64,000 nt of DNA, from positions 49,648 through 113,647 of the forward strand of contig LM655200.1 of assembly GCA_000824825.2 (NCBI GenBank), in the 5' to 3' direction. Under the pieces are notes generated by a model. It was not told the origin of the DNA and ran no database searches. It was given only the letters and a program-made list of their open reading frames with translations. Below, in pieces: positions 1-8,048 of this stretch. A program made the position numbers and the translations under genes. This DNA comes from Mesorhizobium sp. ORS 3324 (GTDB lineage Bacteria; Pseudomonadota; Alphaproteobacteria; Rhizobiales; Rhizobiaceae). The stretch's first letter is position 1, and every line of letters starts with the position of its first letter.

Positions 1-114
1 CTGCGCCATCACCCAACCGCCGAAGATGTCGCCAGCGGCGTTGGCGTCGGACGGCATCGCGAGCGTGCGCAACGTGAGATCGCCAAGCGGCCGGCCGTCT
101 GCGTAGTGCACCAT
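1..114 (-). CDS. Acyl-CoA thioesterase (YciA-like hotdog fold), 5' part only
   Basis: This gene runs off the left edge of the window, so only its first 38 codons are visible, starting from ATG at 114. The peptide begins MVHYADGRPLGDL and continues with LRTLAMPSDANAAGDIFGGW. The AMPSDAN..GDIFGGW stretch is the conserved N-terminal part of hexameric acyl-CoA thioesterases of the YciA/BACH hotdog family, which hydrolyse acyl-CoA to free acid and CoA. The Asn and Asp of this stretch belong to the family's active-site region. The C-terminal three quarters are not seen, so completeness cannot be judged. Confidence 0.8.
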   Translation of the reverse strand, partial: MVHYADGRPLGDLTLRTLAMPSDANAAGDIFGGWVMAQ

Positions 115-242
115 GCGGGAAATCCTTCGAGCGATTGAAGCGACCACGTAGCCACAAGGAGGCAACGCGTCAACGCGCGAAGAGCAACATGACGTAGCCT
201 TCCCGATTCGGCGATGGAAAAGACCAACACCGAAAAATCGGA

Positions 243-1445
243 TTAGAATTTGAGCGCGGCTGCCGTTGCCGCATCAAAATACCAATCGACAAACCTTTTA
301 TATGACCCCAGGCACTGCTCCGTATGATAAGGGTTCTTCGAGGCCTCTTTTAATTTTGTGGGGCAGCTTCTTTCTGCAATGGCTCGCAAACGGCTCACTC
401 TTTCTTTATCGAGCTCGGCCTTTCGATGATTTTGTTCGGGCGTGCTTTGCAGATATTCCACAACGGCGGCTAGGTCGATACGAGTTTTGCCAATTTCGGC
501 ATATGCTGCGTCGATACGTTGCGGCAGTGTCAACTTGGCCGCTTCGTCAACGGCGTTGGGGCTTGAGCCAGTCAGCGCACGCAGGAAGTCAATGGCTTTG
601 AAGCGCTCACCCTTCATTGGGCCGTGCCAGCTAAGAGCACCCGCTTCCCAGCGGGCGATCTCATGTGTGACCTTTCCTTTGATTTCGTAGGCGGCGCTGA
701 CGTCGCCACCTTTGAGACCATTCGGGCGGTTCACATAGCTGGTATCGTCATCCAGAATAAGGATCGCATCTTCCAAGGCGAACTGCTGATTGCTTTTCTC
801 GATACAGATGCCGAACAAGCCGACATTCTGCAGCCGGTAAACTTGGTACTTGCTGTCAAGCGAAAGGCAAGCCTCTCCTTGCGCAATGCGATAGGTTCTC
901 TCGACCCATAAAGTCTCGCTTCTAAGCGGGTTATCTTCATAGCGACTGTCTACGGCTCCCGGCGGCCGACCAAGGATTGCAACGCGCTCAGCCATCCCGT
1001 CGGCAAGTGCGATCGCGCAAATATCTTCCGCGCAAATGTCGTTGCCGAACAGTACCAGAGTTTTGATTCTGCCGATGGGATCGTCGATCTTGCGCTGGAG
1101 ATACTTCGGATCGAGAGCGGAGCGGGCAATTTCGATATCGTTTTGTACACGTTCCTTTTCAATGGCGCGAAATCCGAAGAAGACCGCAACCAGCACGGGA
1201 TACACCGCCAAGGCGCCGAGTATTTCTGTGCCGGAGCGGTCGGTGATGGCAAATGTCAAGAATAAGATTATCGGCACGATGATCAGCCAGAATCCAATGA
1301 TCATCGGACCCATGATAAAAGGGCTGAGGATCACGAACGCCTCGCCAGACATCAGCCCGCCAACCAACGTCCAAAGAAGCAAAAGGACGCCTCCTGAAAT
1401 AAGGAGACTTTTAAGAAATCCAAAAAGGAATTTTTCAAGCTGCAT
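243..1445 (-). CDS. Membrane protein of unknown function, 400 aa
   Basis: I do not recognise a family. From ATG at 1445 the protein starts MQLEKFLFGFLKSLL; an in-frame TTG at 1466 could add seven residues, and neither start has a clear ribosome site. The first ~110 residues hold about three hydrophobic membrane segments rich in Ile, Leu and Gly. The rest is a soluble domain of about 290 residues with four or five scattered Cys, including a CAEDICAIA patch, which may face the periplasm. The gene is divergent from the small gene starting at 1480. Its base composition looks more AT-rich than the surrounding core genes, which may indicate recent acquisition. No function can be assigned. Confidence 0.6.
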   Translation of the reverse strand: MQLEKFLFGFLKSLLISGGVLLLLWTLVGGLMSGEAFVILSPFIMGPMIIGFWLIIVPIILFLTFAITDRSGTEILGALAVYPVLVAVFFGFRAIEKERVQNDIEIARSALDPKYLQRKIDDPIGRIKTLVLFGNDICAEDICAIALADGMAERVAILGRPPGAVDSRYEDNPLRSETLWVERTYRIAQGEACLSLDSKYQVYRLQNVGLFGICIEKSNQQFALEDAILILDDDTSYVNRPNGLKGGDVSAAYEIKGKVTHEIARWEAGALSWHGPMKGERFKAIDFLRALTGSSPNAVDEAAKLTLPQRIDAAYAEIGKTRIDLAAVVEYLQSTPEQNHRKAELDKERVSRLRAIAERSCPTKLKEASKNPYHTEQCLGSYKRFVDWYFDAATAAALKF

Positions 1446-1479
1446 TACAGCACACAGGTTTTTCAAATATTCTTAGAAT

Positions 1480-1806
1480 ATGTCGCCCCACAAGTTAGAA
1501 AAAAGTTTCTGGCAGATGGCACGCCGCATCCTCATCGATTTCGAAACGACGCCCGAAGACGCCGATCTCAATTTCAGAATATGGATATTCGCCGAAGACC
1601 TATATCGGGCCTTGCGTTCAAACGAGCTTGCGTCGCTTACGCTCGACGAGGTCGACCGCGTCTCGTCGCAACTCATCATACCGGTCCGTTCGAAACGGCG
1701 CGTGCGTCGCGCCGCAGCGGTGATCGAACAGGTGTTGGAAGAACATTTCCTCACGCAGGTCGCTCGGCTTTCGGTTACCGATGAAGCCGGGCACCCTGTC
1801 GATTAA
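1480..1806 (+). CDS. Small hypothetical protein, 108 aa
   Basis: An open frame from ATG at 1480 encodes a soluble, charged protein without a signal peptide or membrane segment. It has an acidic middle (FETTPEDADLNFRIWIFAEDL) and a basic cluster around PVRSKRRVRRAAAV. I do not recognise the family. It is divergent from the membrane protein at 243-1445, with only 34 bases between the starts, so any promoters must overlap. The ribosome site is weak. The call rests on length, codon usage typical of the window, and absence of a better frame on the other strand. Confidence 0.5.
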   Translation: MSPHKLEKSFWQMARRILIDFETTPEDADLNFRIWIFAEDLYRALRSNELASLTLDEVDRVSSQLIIPVRSKRRVRRAAAVIEQVLEEHFLTQVARLSVTDEAGHPVD

Positions 1807-1938
1807 AGCGGCGAGCTGGGTCGATTACGAGACACGATCGCCGGTCGCTTTTTTCACAAGCCATGCCGGAAGCCCCGGCGACGACGCGAGCCGGCAATGT
1901 CTAGGGTAAGCTCCGGATTTCGGAGCCGCTCGCGCATC

Positions 1939-3555
1939 ATGCAGACTTATGACTTCATCATCGTCGGCTCCGGCTCGGCCGGCTCGGTCGTCGCGGAAAG
2001 GCTCTCGGCCTCCGGCCGCTTTTCGGTTCTGGTGCTGGAGGCCGGCGGAAGCGATCGACGGTTCTATGTCCAGATGCCGCTCGGCTACGGCAAGACCTTC
2101 TTCGACCCGGCCGTCAACTGGAACTACAAGGCAGAACCCGATCCCGGCCTCGGCAACAATGCCGACCACTGGCCGCGCGGCAAGCTGCTCGGCGGCTCGA
2201 GCTCGATCAACGCCATGGTCTTCATCCGCGGCGCGCGCGAGGATTTCGACGCCTGGGCCGCCGCCGGCAATCCCGGCTGGAGCTATGACGGCCTGCTCCC
2301 CGCCTTCAAGGCGATGGAGGACAATGAAGGCGGCGCCGACCAATGGCGCGGCGTCGGCGGCCCCTTGCACATCACCGATTGCTCGAACGCGGTGCATCCG
2401 CTGACGAAGCGCTATCTGGCAGCCGCCCAGCAGGCGGGCCTGCCGCTCAATCCCGACTTCAACGGCGCCTCCCAGGAAGGCGTCGGCGTCTACCAGATCA
2501 CCACCCGCAACGGCCGCCGCATGTCCGCCGCCCGCGCCTTCTTGCGCCCGGCGATGAAGCGCGGCAATGTCCGCGTCGAAACCAATGCGCTGGCGACGAA
2601 AATCCTGTTCGAAGGCAGGCGCGCCGTCGGCGTCGAATATGAGCAGAACGGCGAAACCAAGAGCGTCCGCGCCGGTCGCGAGATCATCCTCTCCGGCGGC
2701 TCGATCAACTCGCCGCAATTGCTGCAGCTCTCCGGCGTCGGCCCGGCCGCGCTGCTCGGCAACCTCGACATCCCGGTCGTCCACGCCAACGACAATGTCG
2801 GCGCCAACCTGCAGGACCATGTCGGCATCAACTACACCTTCAAGGGCAAGCTGCCGACGCTGAACCAGATCCTTCGCCCGTGGTGGGGAAAGCTGCTGGT
2901 CGGCATGCAGTACATCCTCCTGCGCTCGGGTCCGCTGTCGCTGTCGATGAACAATGCCGGCGGCTTCTTCCGCACCGACCCGTCGATGGCGCGGCCCAAC
3001 ATGCAGCTCTATTTCCAGGCCTTCTCGACCGTCATCCCGAAGAGCGGCGAGCGCCCGATCCTGACCCCCGATCCGTGGCCCGGCTTTTCCATCGGCCTTT
3101 CCAACTGCCGCCCGTCGAGCCGCGGCGAGATCATGATCCGCTCGAGCAATCCGCGCGATTACCCCAGGATCACGGCCAACGCCTATTCCACCAACGCCGA
3201 TGTCGACGAGATGCTGGCGGCAGTGAAGTTCGTGCGCAAGATCGCCGCGATGCCGGCTTTGGCCGAGATCATCGAGGAAGAGGTTTTGCCTGGTCCGTCA
3301 ATCACTTCCGATGCCGATCTGATTCAGGATTTCAGGAAGCGCTCGGGCACCGTCTACCACCCGGTCTCGACCTGTCGCATGGGACCTGACGCTTCGCGCG
3401 CCGTCGTCGATCCGCGGCTTCGGGTGCACGGCTTGAGCGGCCTGCGCGTCATCGACGCGTCGATCTTTCCCGACAACATCACGGGCAACACCAACGCCGC
3501 CTCGATCCTCACCGGATGGAAGGGCGCCGAGCTGGTTCTGGAGGATCAGAAATGA
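1939..3555 (+). CDS. GMC-family FAD-dependent oxidoreductase (choline dehydrogenase-like)
   Basis: The 538-residue protein starts at ATG 1939 (MQTYDFIIVGSGSAGSV), which puts the ADP-binding GxGxxG motif at residues 9-14; an in-frame ATG at 1897 would add 14 unconserved residues. Further GMC signatures are LLGGSSSINAMVFIRG (GMC signature 1), SGGSINSPQLLQLSG (GMC signature 2), and the C-terminal VYHPVSTCRMG and INDA-like HGLSGLRVIDAS..NITGNTNAA, which carry the catalytic His and His/Asn pair. Family members oxidise alcohols, polyols or sugars using FAD. The stop overlaps the next start by four bases, so it is translationally coupled to the enolase-superfamily gene. The substrate is not choline by necessity; a sugar or polyol fits the operon better. 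Confidence 0.93.
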   Translation: MQTYDFIIVGSGSAGSVVAERLSASGRFSVLVLEAGGSDRRFYVQMPLGYGKTFFDPAVNWNYKAEPDPGLGNNADHWPRGKLLGGSSSINAMVFIRGAREDFDAWAAAGNPGWSYDGLLPAFKAMEDNEGGADQWRGVGGPLHITDCSNAVHPLTKRYLAAAQQAGLPLNPDFNGASQEGVGVYQITTRNGRRMSAARAFLRPAMKRGNVRVETNALATKILFEGRRAVGVEYEQNGETKSVRAGREIILSGGSINSPQLLQLSGVGPAALLGNLDIPVVHANDNVGANLQDHVGINYTFKGKLPTLNQILRPWWGKLLVGMQYILLRSGPLSLSMNNAGGFFRTDPSMARPNMQLYFQAFSTVIPKSGERPILTPDPWPGFSIGLSNCRPSSRGEIMIRSSNPRDYPRITANAYSTNADVDEMLAAVKFVRKIAAMPALAEIIEEEVLPGPSITSDADLIQDFRKRSGTVYHPVSTCRMGPDASRAVVDPRLRVHGLSGLRVIDASIFPDNITGNTNAASILTGWKGAELVLEDQK

Positions 3556-4763
3556 AAGTCACCGACGTCAAGACCTGGGTTGTCGGCAATCCGCCGCCCG
3601 GCATCGGCGGCAAGTATTTCATCTTCGTCAAGCTCGCCACCGATGGCGGCGTGGTCGGTTATGGCGAGGCCTACAACGCCACCTTCTCGGCGCATGTCAC
3701 CGCCAGGATGATCGAGGACATGGCCGAGCGTTACCTGATCGGCCGCGATCCGCACGATGTCGAGAACCTCTTCCGCCGCGTTTATTCGTCGGGCTTCACC
3801 CAGCGCCCGGATGTCTCCGGCATGGGCTGCTTTTCGGCGTTGGAAATGGCCTGCTGGGACATCATCGGCAAGGAAGCGGACAAGCCGGTCTACAAGCTGC
3901 TCGGCGGCCAGGTGCATGAAACGCTGCGCTCCTACACCTATCTCTACCCGCACACCGGCAGCGTCCATTCCGAAGATGCTCGCGGCCAGAACGTCTACAA
4001 CGATCCCAACATGGCCGCCGCCTGCGCGCTGGAATATGTCGAGCAGGGATTTAACGCCGTCAAGCTCGACCCGGCCGGTCCCTACACCGCCTATGACGGC
4101 CATCAGCCGCGGCTCGTCGACATCGACCTTTCGGCGCGCATGATCAAGGCGATCCGCGAGGCCGTCGGTAACAGGGCGGACATCCTGTTCGGCACGCATG
4201 GCCAGTTCACCGCTTCGGGCGCGCTGCGGCTCGCCCGCGCCATCGAGCCCTACGATCCGCTGTGGTTCGAGGAGCCGGTGCCGCCGGACATGCCCGAGGT
4301 GATGGCGCAGGTTGCTCGCGGAACCTCCATTCCGATCGCAACCGGCGAGCGGCTGACGACGAAATTCGAATTCGCCCGCGTCATCGAGAACCGCGCCGCG
4401 ACCATCCTGCAGCCGGATCTCGGCCGCTCCGGCGGCATACTGGAGACCAAGAAGATCGCCGCCATGGCCGAGGCCTACCACATCCAGGTCGCGCCGCACT
4501 GCTATTGCGGGCCGATCGTCGGCGCCGCCAATATCCAGCTTGCAGTGACGCTGCCCAACTTCCTCATCCTGGAATCGCTGAAGCAGTGGGATGGGTTCCA
4601 CGCCACGCTGCTCAAGAAGAAGATCGAGTGGCGGGACGGCAACGTCATCCCCTCGAAGGAACCGGGCCTCGGCGTCGAGCTCAACGAGGAAGTCTGCGAC
4701 GCGCACCCCTATAGCGGCAAGGACCTGCATCTGCAGATGATGCAGACGCCGCTGATGCCGTGA
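3552..4763 (+). CDS. Mandelate racemase / enolase superfamily protein (sugar-acid dehydratase-like)
   Basis: The 403-residue protein begins at ATG 3552, overlapping the previous stop (ATGA). The N-terminal capping domain (residues 1-125) is followed by the TIM barrel: AVKLDPAG around 169-176, WFEEPVP at 238-244, ATGERL at 263-268, QPDLGRSGG at 287-295 and VAPHCY at 313-318. Members of this superfamily take a proton alpha to a carboxylate, usually as acid-sugar dehydratases or racemases. The Glu ligands (E240/E241, E266) are present, but the position of the first Asp metal ligand reads FGTHGQ (213-218), so Asp is absent in the usual alignment. The operon suggests dehydration of a sugar acid made by the upstream GMC enzyme; this is inference. 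Confidence 0.9.
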   Translation: MKVTDVKTWVVGNPPPGIGGKYFIFVKLATDGGVVGYGEAYNATFSAHVTARMIEDMAERYLIGRDPHDVENLFRRVYSSGFTQRPDVSGMGCFSALEMACWDIIGKEADKPVYKLLGGQVHETLRSYTYLYPHTGSVHSEDARGQNVYNDPNMAAACALEYVEQGFNAVKLDPAGPYTAYDGHQPRLVDIDLSARMIKAIREAVGNRADILFGTHGQFTASGALRLARAIEPYDPLWFEEPVPPDMPEVMAQVARGTSIPIATGERLTTKFEFARVIENRAATILQPDLGRSGGILETKKIAAMAEAYHIQVAPHCYCGPIVGAANIQLAVTLPNFLILESLKQWDGFHATLLKKKIEWRDGNVIPSKEPGLGVELNEEVCDAHPYSGKDLHLQMMQTPLMP

Positions 4764-5707
4764 GCGCGCGCCTCGCCTACGCCTTCGTCGGGCTTGGCCA
4801 CCTTGGCGGCAATCTTGCCGCCAGCCTGCTGCGCAACGGCTTTGCTGTCACCGTCTTCGATCGCGATCCGGCGGCGGTAGAGCGCCTTGTCGCGCTTGGT
4901 GCCACGGCGGCGAGGAGTCCTGCCGAGGCAGCAGCCAGCGCCGGCAACGCGATCACCTGCCTGCCCTCGCCGAAGGTGAGTGAGGCGGTGCTCGCCGGCC
5001 CTGACGGCTTGCTCGACGGTCTGCCCGCCGGCGGCGCCTGGATCGAGATGTCGACCAACGGCCGCGACCAGATCCTGCGGCTCGCGGCGCTCGCTTTGGC
5101 GAAGGGCGTCGAGACGCTGGAATGTCCGGTCACCGGCGGCGTACATTTGGCTGCAGTTGGAAAAATCACGGCGCTGGTCGGTGGCGACGCCGCGCTCTAC
5201 GAGCGGCATCGGCCGGCGATCGAAGCGATGTGCGCCAAATCGTTCCTGATGGGCCCGGTCGGCTCTGCCGCCGTGATCAAGGTCATCACCAATATGCTGG
5301 CCTTCGTCCATCTCGTCGCCGCCGGCGAGGCGCTGATGCTCGCCCGGCAAGGCGGTCTCGATCTAGCCCAGGCCTATCACGCGATTGTTGCTTCCTCCGG
5401 CAACAGTTTTGTCCACGAGACCGAAAGCCAGCTGGTGCTGAACGGCTCCTACGACATCGGCTTCACCATGGATCTGGCGCTGAAGGATCTCGGCTTCGCG
5501 CTTGCCATGGGCAGGGATTTCGGCGTGCCGCTCGATCTGGCGTCGCGGGTCAACGCGATTTTCGAGGAGGGCAAGCACGCCTATGGCGGCGATGCCTGGT
5601 CGACGCAGATCGTCAAGCTGCTCGAGGATGCCGTCGGGGTCGACCTGCGCGCACCGGGCTTCCCGGCCAGGCTGGAGATCGAGAGCCATTCCAAGAAGAG
5701 TGTGTAA
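4760..5707 (+). CDS. NAD(P)-dependent 3-hydroxyisobutyrate dehydrogenase-family oxidoreductase
   Basis: The 315-residue protein starts with GTG at 4760, overlapping the stop of the enolase-superfamily gene. An N-terminal Rossmann motif FVGLGHLGGNLA (residues 9-20) binds NAD(P). The substrate loop ECPVTGGVHLA and the catalytic-lysine region GSAAVIKVITNML match the beta-hydroxyacid dehydrogenase family (3-hydroxyisobutyrate dehydrogenase, tartronate semialdehyde reductase). The C-terminal all-helical domain completes the normal length. As the third member of a tightly coupled operon it probably oxidises or reduces a small hydroxyacid formed in the same catabolic route. The exact substrate cannot be read from the sequence. 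Confidence 0.92.
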   Translation: MSARLAYAFVGLGHLGGNLAASLLRNGFAVTVFDRDPAAVERLVALGATAARSPAEAAASAGNAITCLPSPKVSEAVLAGPDGLLDGLPAGGAWIEMSTNGRDQILRLAALALAKGVETLECPVTGGVHLAAVGKITALVGGDAALYERHRPAIEAMCAKSFLMGPVGSAAVIKVITNMLAFVHLVAAGEALMLARQGGLDLAQAYHAIVASSGNSFVHETESQLVLNGSYDIGFTMDLALKDLGFALAMGRDFGVPLDLASRVNAIFEEGKHAYGGDAWSTQIVKLLEDAVGVDLRAPGFPARLEIESHSKKSV

Positions 5708-5778
5708 CGGTCTTCCGTCCGGAATCACCTAATAGCAAAAGAAAGAACCCATCAGTTGGCTAGGCGGCTTCCTGACGA

Positions 5779-6471
5779 TCAGCCCGGCGGCTGATCAGCC
5801 ATCGTCGCAATATGCGGCAGGGTGAGACATTCCCGGTATTGCGGCTCGTAGCCATTCTTGAGGCTGTCGGTCCGCTGATTGACGGTCAAGGCCGTGTTGA
5901 CCTCGTCTATCTTCTCCAGCGTTCGCCCGTAGTTGGGCTGACTGCCGATGAACGTCTGGTTGTCTGAAACGGTCGCCTTAATCCACTTCTGGTTCTCAAC
6001 CCGGGCGTAACGCGCCACCACGAGCACCACCTGCCATAAATTGTAGCGCGCGTTGTCATTCAGCGAGTGGTCAAACAGTTCCTCGAGCACTCCACAAAGC
6101 GTGGTATTGTCAACGACATTGGCCAGAAGCAGCGATGCATTGATCCGAGTGACTCGCTCGTCGATGCGTGCAAATGCGATGATCTTGCGGATCGTTGCAA
6201 GATCGTCCTGGCAGCGGAAGGCTTGGATATCGTCCTGCGATTTCACCAACTGGTTGAGAGGAGCAAGCACCGAATAGACGCGGCCAAGATCGTAATTGTC
6301 CGCCTTGCCCTGGACGTCGCCGAGTTGCGTTATCAGTTCCTTGATCTGCGATATGTTCAGGCTCCGTAGATTTGTACAACTGGGATCCAGCGTGATCTCC
6401 TGGCTGCAGGCGCCCCAAGCCTCGACGAAGCTGAGAAAGAGCGTGACGAGAAAGGCGAAAGCATTCTTCAT
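5779..6471 (-). CDS. Secreted protein of unknown function, 230 aa
   Basis: The protein begins MKNAFAFLVTLFLSFVEAWG, a plausible Sec signal peptide with cleavage near AWG-A, and has several Cys (ACSQ, SCTN, RCQDD, TLCG, ECLT) that could pair outside the cytoplasm. The body is alpha-helical with repeated leucine and aspartate spacing (VYSVLAPLNQLV, SLLLANVVD). I do not recognise a family. It lies 13 bases downstream of the membrane protein at 6485-7942 on the same strand, so the two are probably co-transcribed and act together at the envelope. Confidence 0.65.
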   Translation of the reverse strand: MKNAFAFLVTLFLSFVEAWGACSQEITLDPSCTNLRSLNISQIKELITQLGDVQGKADNYDLGRVYSVLAPLNQLVKSQDDIQAFRCQDDLATIRKIIAFARIDERVTRINASLLLANVVDNTTLCGVLEELFDHSLNDNARYNLWQVVLVVARYARVENQKWIKATVSDNQTFIGSQPNYGRTLEKIDEVNTALTVNQRTDSLKNGYEPQYRECLTLPHIATMADQPPG

Positions 6472-6484
6472 TCTGCAACGAGCC

Positions 6485-7942
6485 TCAGTCGAACTTGACG
6501 TCTACGTGGTTGACCTTCGCTTCGGTTATCGCGTTGTCCTTCCTGTAGAAATTCAACGAATAAAGCACGGTATTGAGCTGATCGCCGCGATTTCCCGTCA
6601 CAACCCTTGACAGCCCGCAATTTACGCGTGTGGTTCCCTTGAACTGCGTGCATATTTCGGATGGCTGGCTGGCGGGAGCTGGCGTTGCCGAAGCCGGCGC
6701 ATCGCTCGCGAGTTGCGCCTCGAACGTCTTCGGCGATATCATCAGATCTATGTCCCGGTCGACCTCTGGCCCGACCAGCAGATTTTCTTTCTGCCTCGAA
6801 AGCCGGAGCCGGATCGGCACGTTCTGGTCCAGCGTGTCTGAGAAGACAATTACCTGCAATTCGTTCCCCGACCTGATCGTATAAAGGGACGAGCCGTTGA
6901 TGGTCTGCGCGTCCACAGAATAGTCGGAAAGCGCAAAGTCGGAGATCGTCACAGCGCGGTCTCCTTCGACAGCAGCACATGTCGAACTGCTTGCGGCACA
7001 AGCCTCGATTCTCAGTTTGACATATCGGTCGTAGAACCCGAACACGTCCTTGATATCCGTCCGGTAATGAATGACGCCGTAGCCAAACAGTGCGGTCAAG
7101 ACTGCTGCGCCGCCCGCAATTGCCGCGTTCGCCTTGACGGGACTCCAGTCCGGTCCCGATACGGCAGGCCCGGACTGAACTGGAGAGGTCATGCCTGCGG
7201 TCTGCTTCGCAGCTTCCTTCGCCAATTGAAGAACGCCCGCGAGCGCGCCTGCCTTCTCGCCATCGGTTGGCAGTGCTTGCGCTGCCTCGACCGCTTTCAC
7301 CGTTGCTTCGGCCGCTTCGTTGGCAGGTTTTGACACCCCCTCGCGCGCCGCTCCGTTCGGGGCAGCGGCATCCGTCGGATTAAGCTGCCTGGCACCTGCG
7401 GTCGCGATTGTGCCAACCGCCTGCGATCCCGTGCCGAACAGCATGATTGCCATGCCCAGCATCGCCAGCAGAAAGGTCAACGATGGATGTACCTGTGTGC
7501 TGGTCGTGTGAATTGCATAGAGAAGCAACGCCAGGCCGGCGAAGAAATAGAAGCCGCCGGACGACAGGATCCGGTCAAGCTGCATCCAGGTCTTGTCGAA
7601 ACGATCAGGCCAGGCGAGCGCGCAAACGATGATCAGCGCCACGGATGCAGCCAGCAGACCGGCAAACTCCACCCAGCCCGCCGCGATCGAAAATCTCTGA
7701 AAATAGCCAGCGCCGCCCGTGAGGCAAAATGCAACCGCCAATGCAAGCAGAGCGGCCCCGAAGCCAAGACCGATGGCAAGCGCGCCCCGTCTGTTCCAGA
7801 TTTCCCATATCGACGCGGTTTCCGGAGTCGCTGGCGGCATAGTGACGGTGACGCCATACTTGTCGTGTAACGCCGTCCGAAGAGTCTTCAACTCTTCTTC
7901 TTTTGATCTGATTTCCTCTATCTTATCATCGATATCGCCCAT
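6485..7942 (-). CDS. Membrane protein with N-terminal coiled coil, unknown function, 485 aa
   Basis: The protein starts MGDIDDKIEEIRSKEEELKT, a short acidic coiled coil of ~30 residues. Four hydrophobic segments follow: about 50-75, 84-106, 127-146 and 150-172. An Ala-rich helical stretch (about 180-250) leads to a fifth hydrophobic segment near 272-290 (AIAGGAAVLTALFGYGVI). The C-terminal ~190 residues look like a folded extracytoplasmic domain with Cys (CAASSSTCAAVEG) and beta-rich sequence. It precedes the secreted protein gene by 13 bases. No known family is recognised. The architecture suggests a membrane-anchored scaffold whose outer domain works with the secreted partner. Confidence 0.65.
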   Translation of the reverse strand: MGDIDDKIEEIRSKEEELKTLRTALHDKYGVTVTMPPATPETASIWEIWNRRGALAIGLGFGAALLALAVAFCLTGGAGYFQRFSIAAGWVEFAGLLAASVALIIVCALAWPDRFDKTWMQLDRILSSGGFYFFAGLALLLYAIHTTSTQVHPSLTFLLAMLGMAIMLFGTGSQAVGTIATAGARQLNPTDAAAPNGAAREGVSKPANEAAEATVKAVEAAQALPTDGEKAGALAGVLQLAKEAAKQTAGMTSPVQSGPAVSGPDWSPVKANAAIAGGAAVLTALFGYGVIHYRTDIKDVFGFYDRYVKLRIEACAASSSTCAAVEGDRAVTISDFALSDYSVDAQTINGSSLYTIRSGNELQVIVFSDTLDQNVPIRLRLSRQKENLLVGPEVDRDIDLMISPKTFEAQLASDAPASATPAPASQPSEICTQFKGTTRVNCGLSRVVTGNRGDQLNTVLYSLNFYRKDNAITEAKVNHVDVKFD

Positions 7943-8006
7943 CCCGCCCGACCCTCCGGAAAAAAGCGCCTATGATCTTGTATAAAATAAGATAGATTCT
8001 CCAGCT

Positions 8007-8038
8007 GCGGAAGAAGAAAAGTAGATGATCTCTTCCGC
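8007..8038 (-). terminator. Possible hairpin downstream of the lipid kinase gene
   Basis: An 8-bp inverted repeat (GCGGAAGA at 8007-8014, TCTTCCGC at 8031-8038) lies just after the stop of the gene at 8049-8987 when read on the minus strand. A moderately T-rich stretch follows. The loop is 16 bases, so this is a weak terminator candidate. Confidence 0.3.
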
Positions 8039-8048
8039 TGCAGTTTAA

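Noticed and set aside
3546..4730. Minus-strand frame of 394 codons opposite the enolase-superfamily gene
   Set aside because: Shadow of a strongly supported gene; Asp/Gly/Arg-rich with no conserved motif.
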